Below, one piece after another: positions 6,508 to 7,333 of a stretch of DNA of 7,333 bases. Position 1 is the first letter of the stretch, and each line of letters begins with the position of its first letter. The notes below the pieces were generated by a model. The model had not been told where the DNA came from, did no database searches, and saw only the letters and a list, made by a program, of their open reading frames with translations. The DNA is from an uncultured Porphyromonadaceae bacterium (GTDB taxonomy: Bacteria; Bacteroidota; Bacteroidia; Bacteroidales; Muribaculaceae). The DNA is taken from positions 1 through 7,333 of the forward strand of contig CAMVDK010000160.1 in NCBI GenBank assembly GCA_947166165.1. The letters are read 5' to 3'. Position numbers and translations under genes: made by a program.

Positions 6508-7333
6508 GTGATCACCCAAGAACAACTCAAAGCCCTGCAGGAGCGCAGTGCCGCCCTGTGCCGCTACCTCGACGTGGACAGCAAGCGCATCGAGGTCGAG
6601 GAGGAAGAACTCCGCACCCATGTGCCCGATTTCTGGAGCGACCAGAAGGCCGCCGAGGCACAGATGAAGAAAATCAAGACCCTCCACTTCTGGATCGACA
6701 GCTGCGACGAGGTCACCCACGCCGCCGAGGAGGTGGCCACCGGTTTCGACTTCGTCAAAGAGGGCCTCATCGACGAGGCCGAGCTCGACAAGCTCTACGC
6801 CGAGGCCGTCGACAAGGTGGAGAAGCTCGAGCTGCGCAATATGCTCAGCCACGACGAGGACCGCATGGACGCCATCATCAAAATCAACTCCGGCGCCGGC
6901 GGCACCGAGAGCCAGGACTGGGCGCAGATGCTCATGCGCATGTATCTGCGCTGGTGCGAGCGCCACGGCTACAAGACCGCCATCGAGCACATGGTGGAGG
7001 GCGACGAGGCCGGCATCAAGAGCGTGACCATCAGCGCCGAGGGAGCCTTCGCCTATGGCTACCTCAAGAGCGAGAACGGCGTGCACCGCCTGGTGCGCGT
7101 GTCGCCCTACAACGCCCAGGGCAAGCGCATGACGAGCTTTGCCAGCGTCTTCGTCACGCCCCTCGTCGATGACACCATCGAGGTCAACATCGAGCAGGCC
7201 CGCATCTCGTGGGACACCTTCCGCTCCTCCGGCGCAGGCGGACAGAACGTCAACAAGGTGGAGTCCGGCGTCCGGCTCCGCTATCAGTACAAGGACCCCG
7301 ACACGGGCGAAGAGGAGGAAATCCTCATCGAGA
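6508..7333 (+). CDS. prfB: Peptide chain release factor 2 (RF2), 5' part (partial)
   Basis: The first 275 residues of RF2, the factor that recognises UGA and UAA stop codons and triggers peptide release on the ribosome; the 3' end lies beyond the window. The start must be GTG at 6508: a TAA stop sits immediately upstream in frame, the first in-frame ATG comes only at 6664, and VITQEQLKALQERSAAL matches the RF2 N-terminus. Domains seen are the N-terminal helical domain (about 1-110), INSGAGGTESQDWA (about 130-143), the anticodon-like tripeptide site reading SPY (199-201), and the peptidyl-hydrolysis motif GAGGQNVNKVESG with G244-G245-Q246. The usual RF2 programmed frameshift site is absent: Leu21 (CTC) runs in frame into Asp22 (GAC), where many bacteria have CTT TGA C. 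It probably shares a transcript with the upstream ligase gene, though no functional link is implied. Confidence 0.95.
   Translation, partial: MITQEQLKALQERSAALCRYLDVDSKRIEVEEEELRTHVPDFWSDQKAAEAQMKKIKTLHFWIDSCDEVTHAAEEVATGFDFVKEGLIDEAELDKLYAEAVDKVEKLELRNMLSHDEDRMDAIIKINSGAGGTESQDWAQMLMRMYLRWCERHGYKTAIEHMVEGDEAGIKSVTISAEGAFAYGYLKSENGVHRLVRVSPYNAQGKRMTSFASVFVTPLVDDTIEVNIEQARISWDTFRSSGAGGQNVNKVESGVRLRYQYKDPDTGEEEEILIE

Overview
The window reads as chromosomal DNA from a GC-rich member of the Bacteroidales; family-level placement is uncertain. Three things point there. Candidate promoters match the Bacteroidetes -7 consensus TAnnTTTG. The RF2 and dihydrolipoamide dehydrogenase proteins have a Bacteroidetes look. 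It carries a Lnb/DUF4105-type exported protein gene next to a remnant of the DUF4143-associated AAA ATPase family, which is often multicopy in these bacteria. Most of the content is housekeeping. I found no CRISPR array, tRNA, rRNA, transposase or recognisable novel system.

Bases 1-3306 (+ strand) hold the end of a glycine cleavage operon: the 3' end of gcvPA, gcvPB overlapping it by the four bases ATGA, and, after a 95-bp gap containing a strong hairpin, lpdA. GcvPA and GcvPB together form the glycine-decarboxylating P-protein, and Lpd is the L-protein that reoxidises the lipoyl H-protein. A perfect 16-bp stem-loop follows lpdA and probably ends the operon.

Bases 3370-4437 are the accessory, lower-GC part. 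A 34-codon fragment of an AAA ATPase on the + strand stops exactly at its Walker A motif (GARQVGKT). It abuts, tail to tail, a - strand gene for an exported Lnb/DUF4105-like protein whose last ten or so codons are antisense ATPase sequence. The simplest reading is one deletion that fused two convergent genes and truncated both.

Bases 4438-4618 are a divergent intergenic region with a candidate TAnnTTTG box on each strand, one for the DUF4105-like gene and one for the rightward genes. The rightward genes are a 611-residue long-chain acyl-CoA synthetase (fadD-like) and, 53 bp later, prfB (peptide chain release factor 2). prfB starts at GTG, has no programmed frameshift site, and runs off the right edge of the window.
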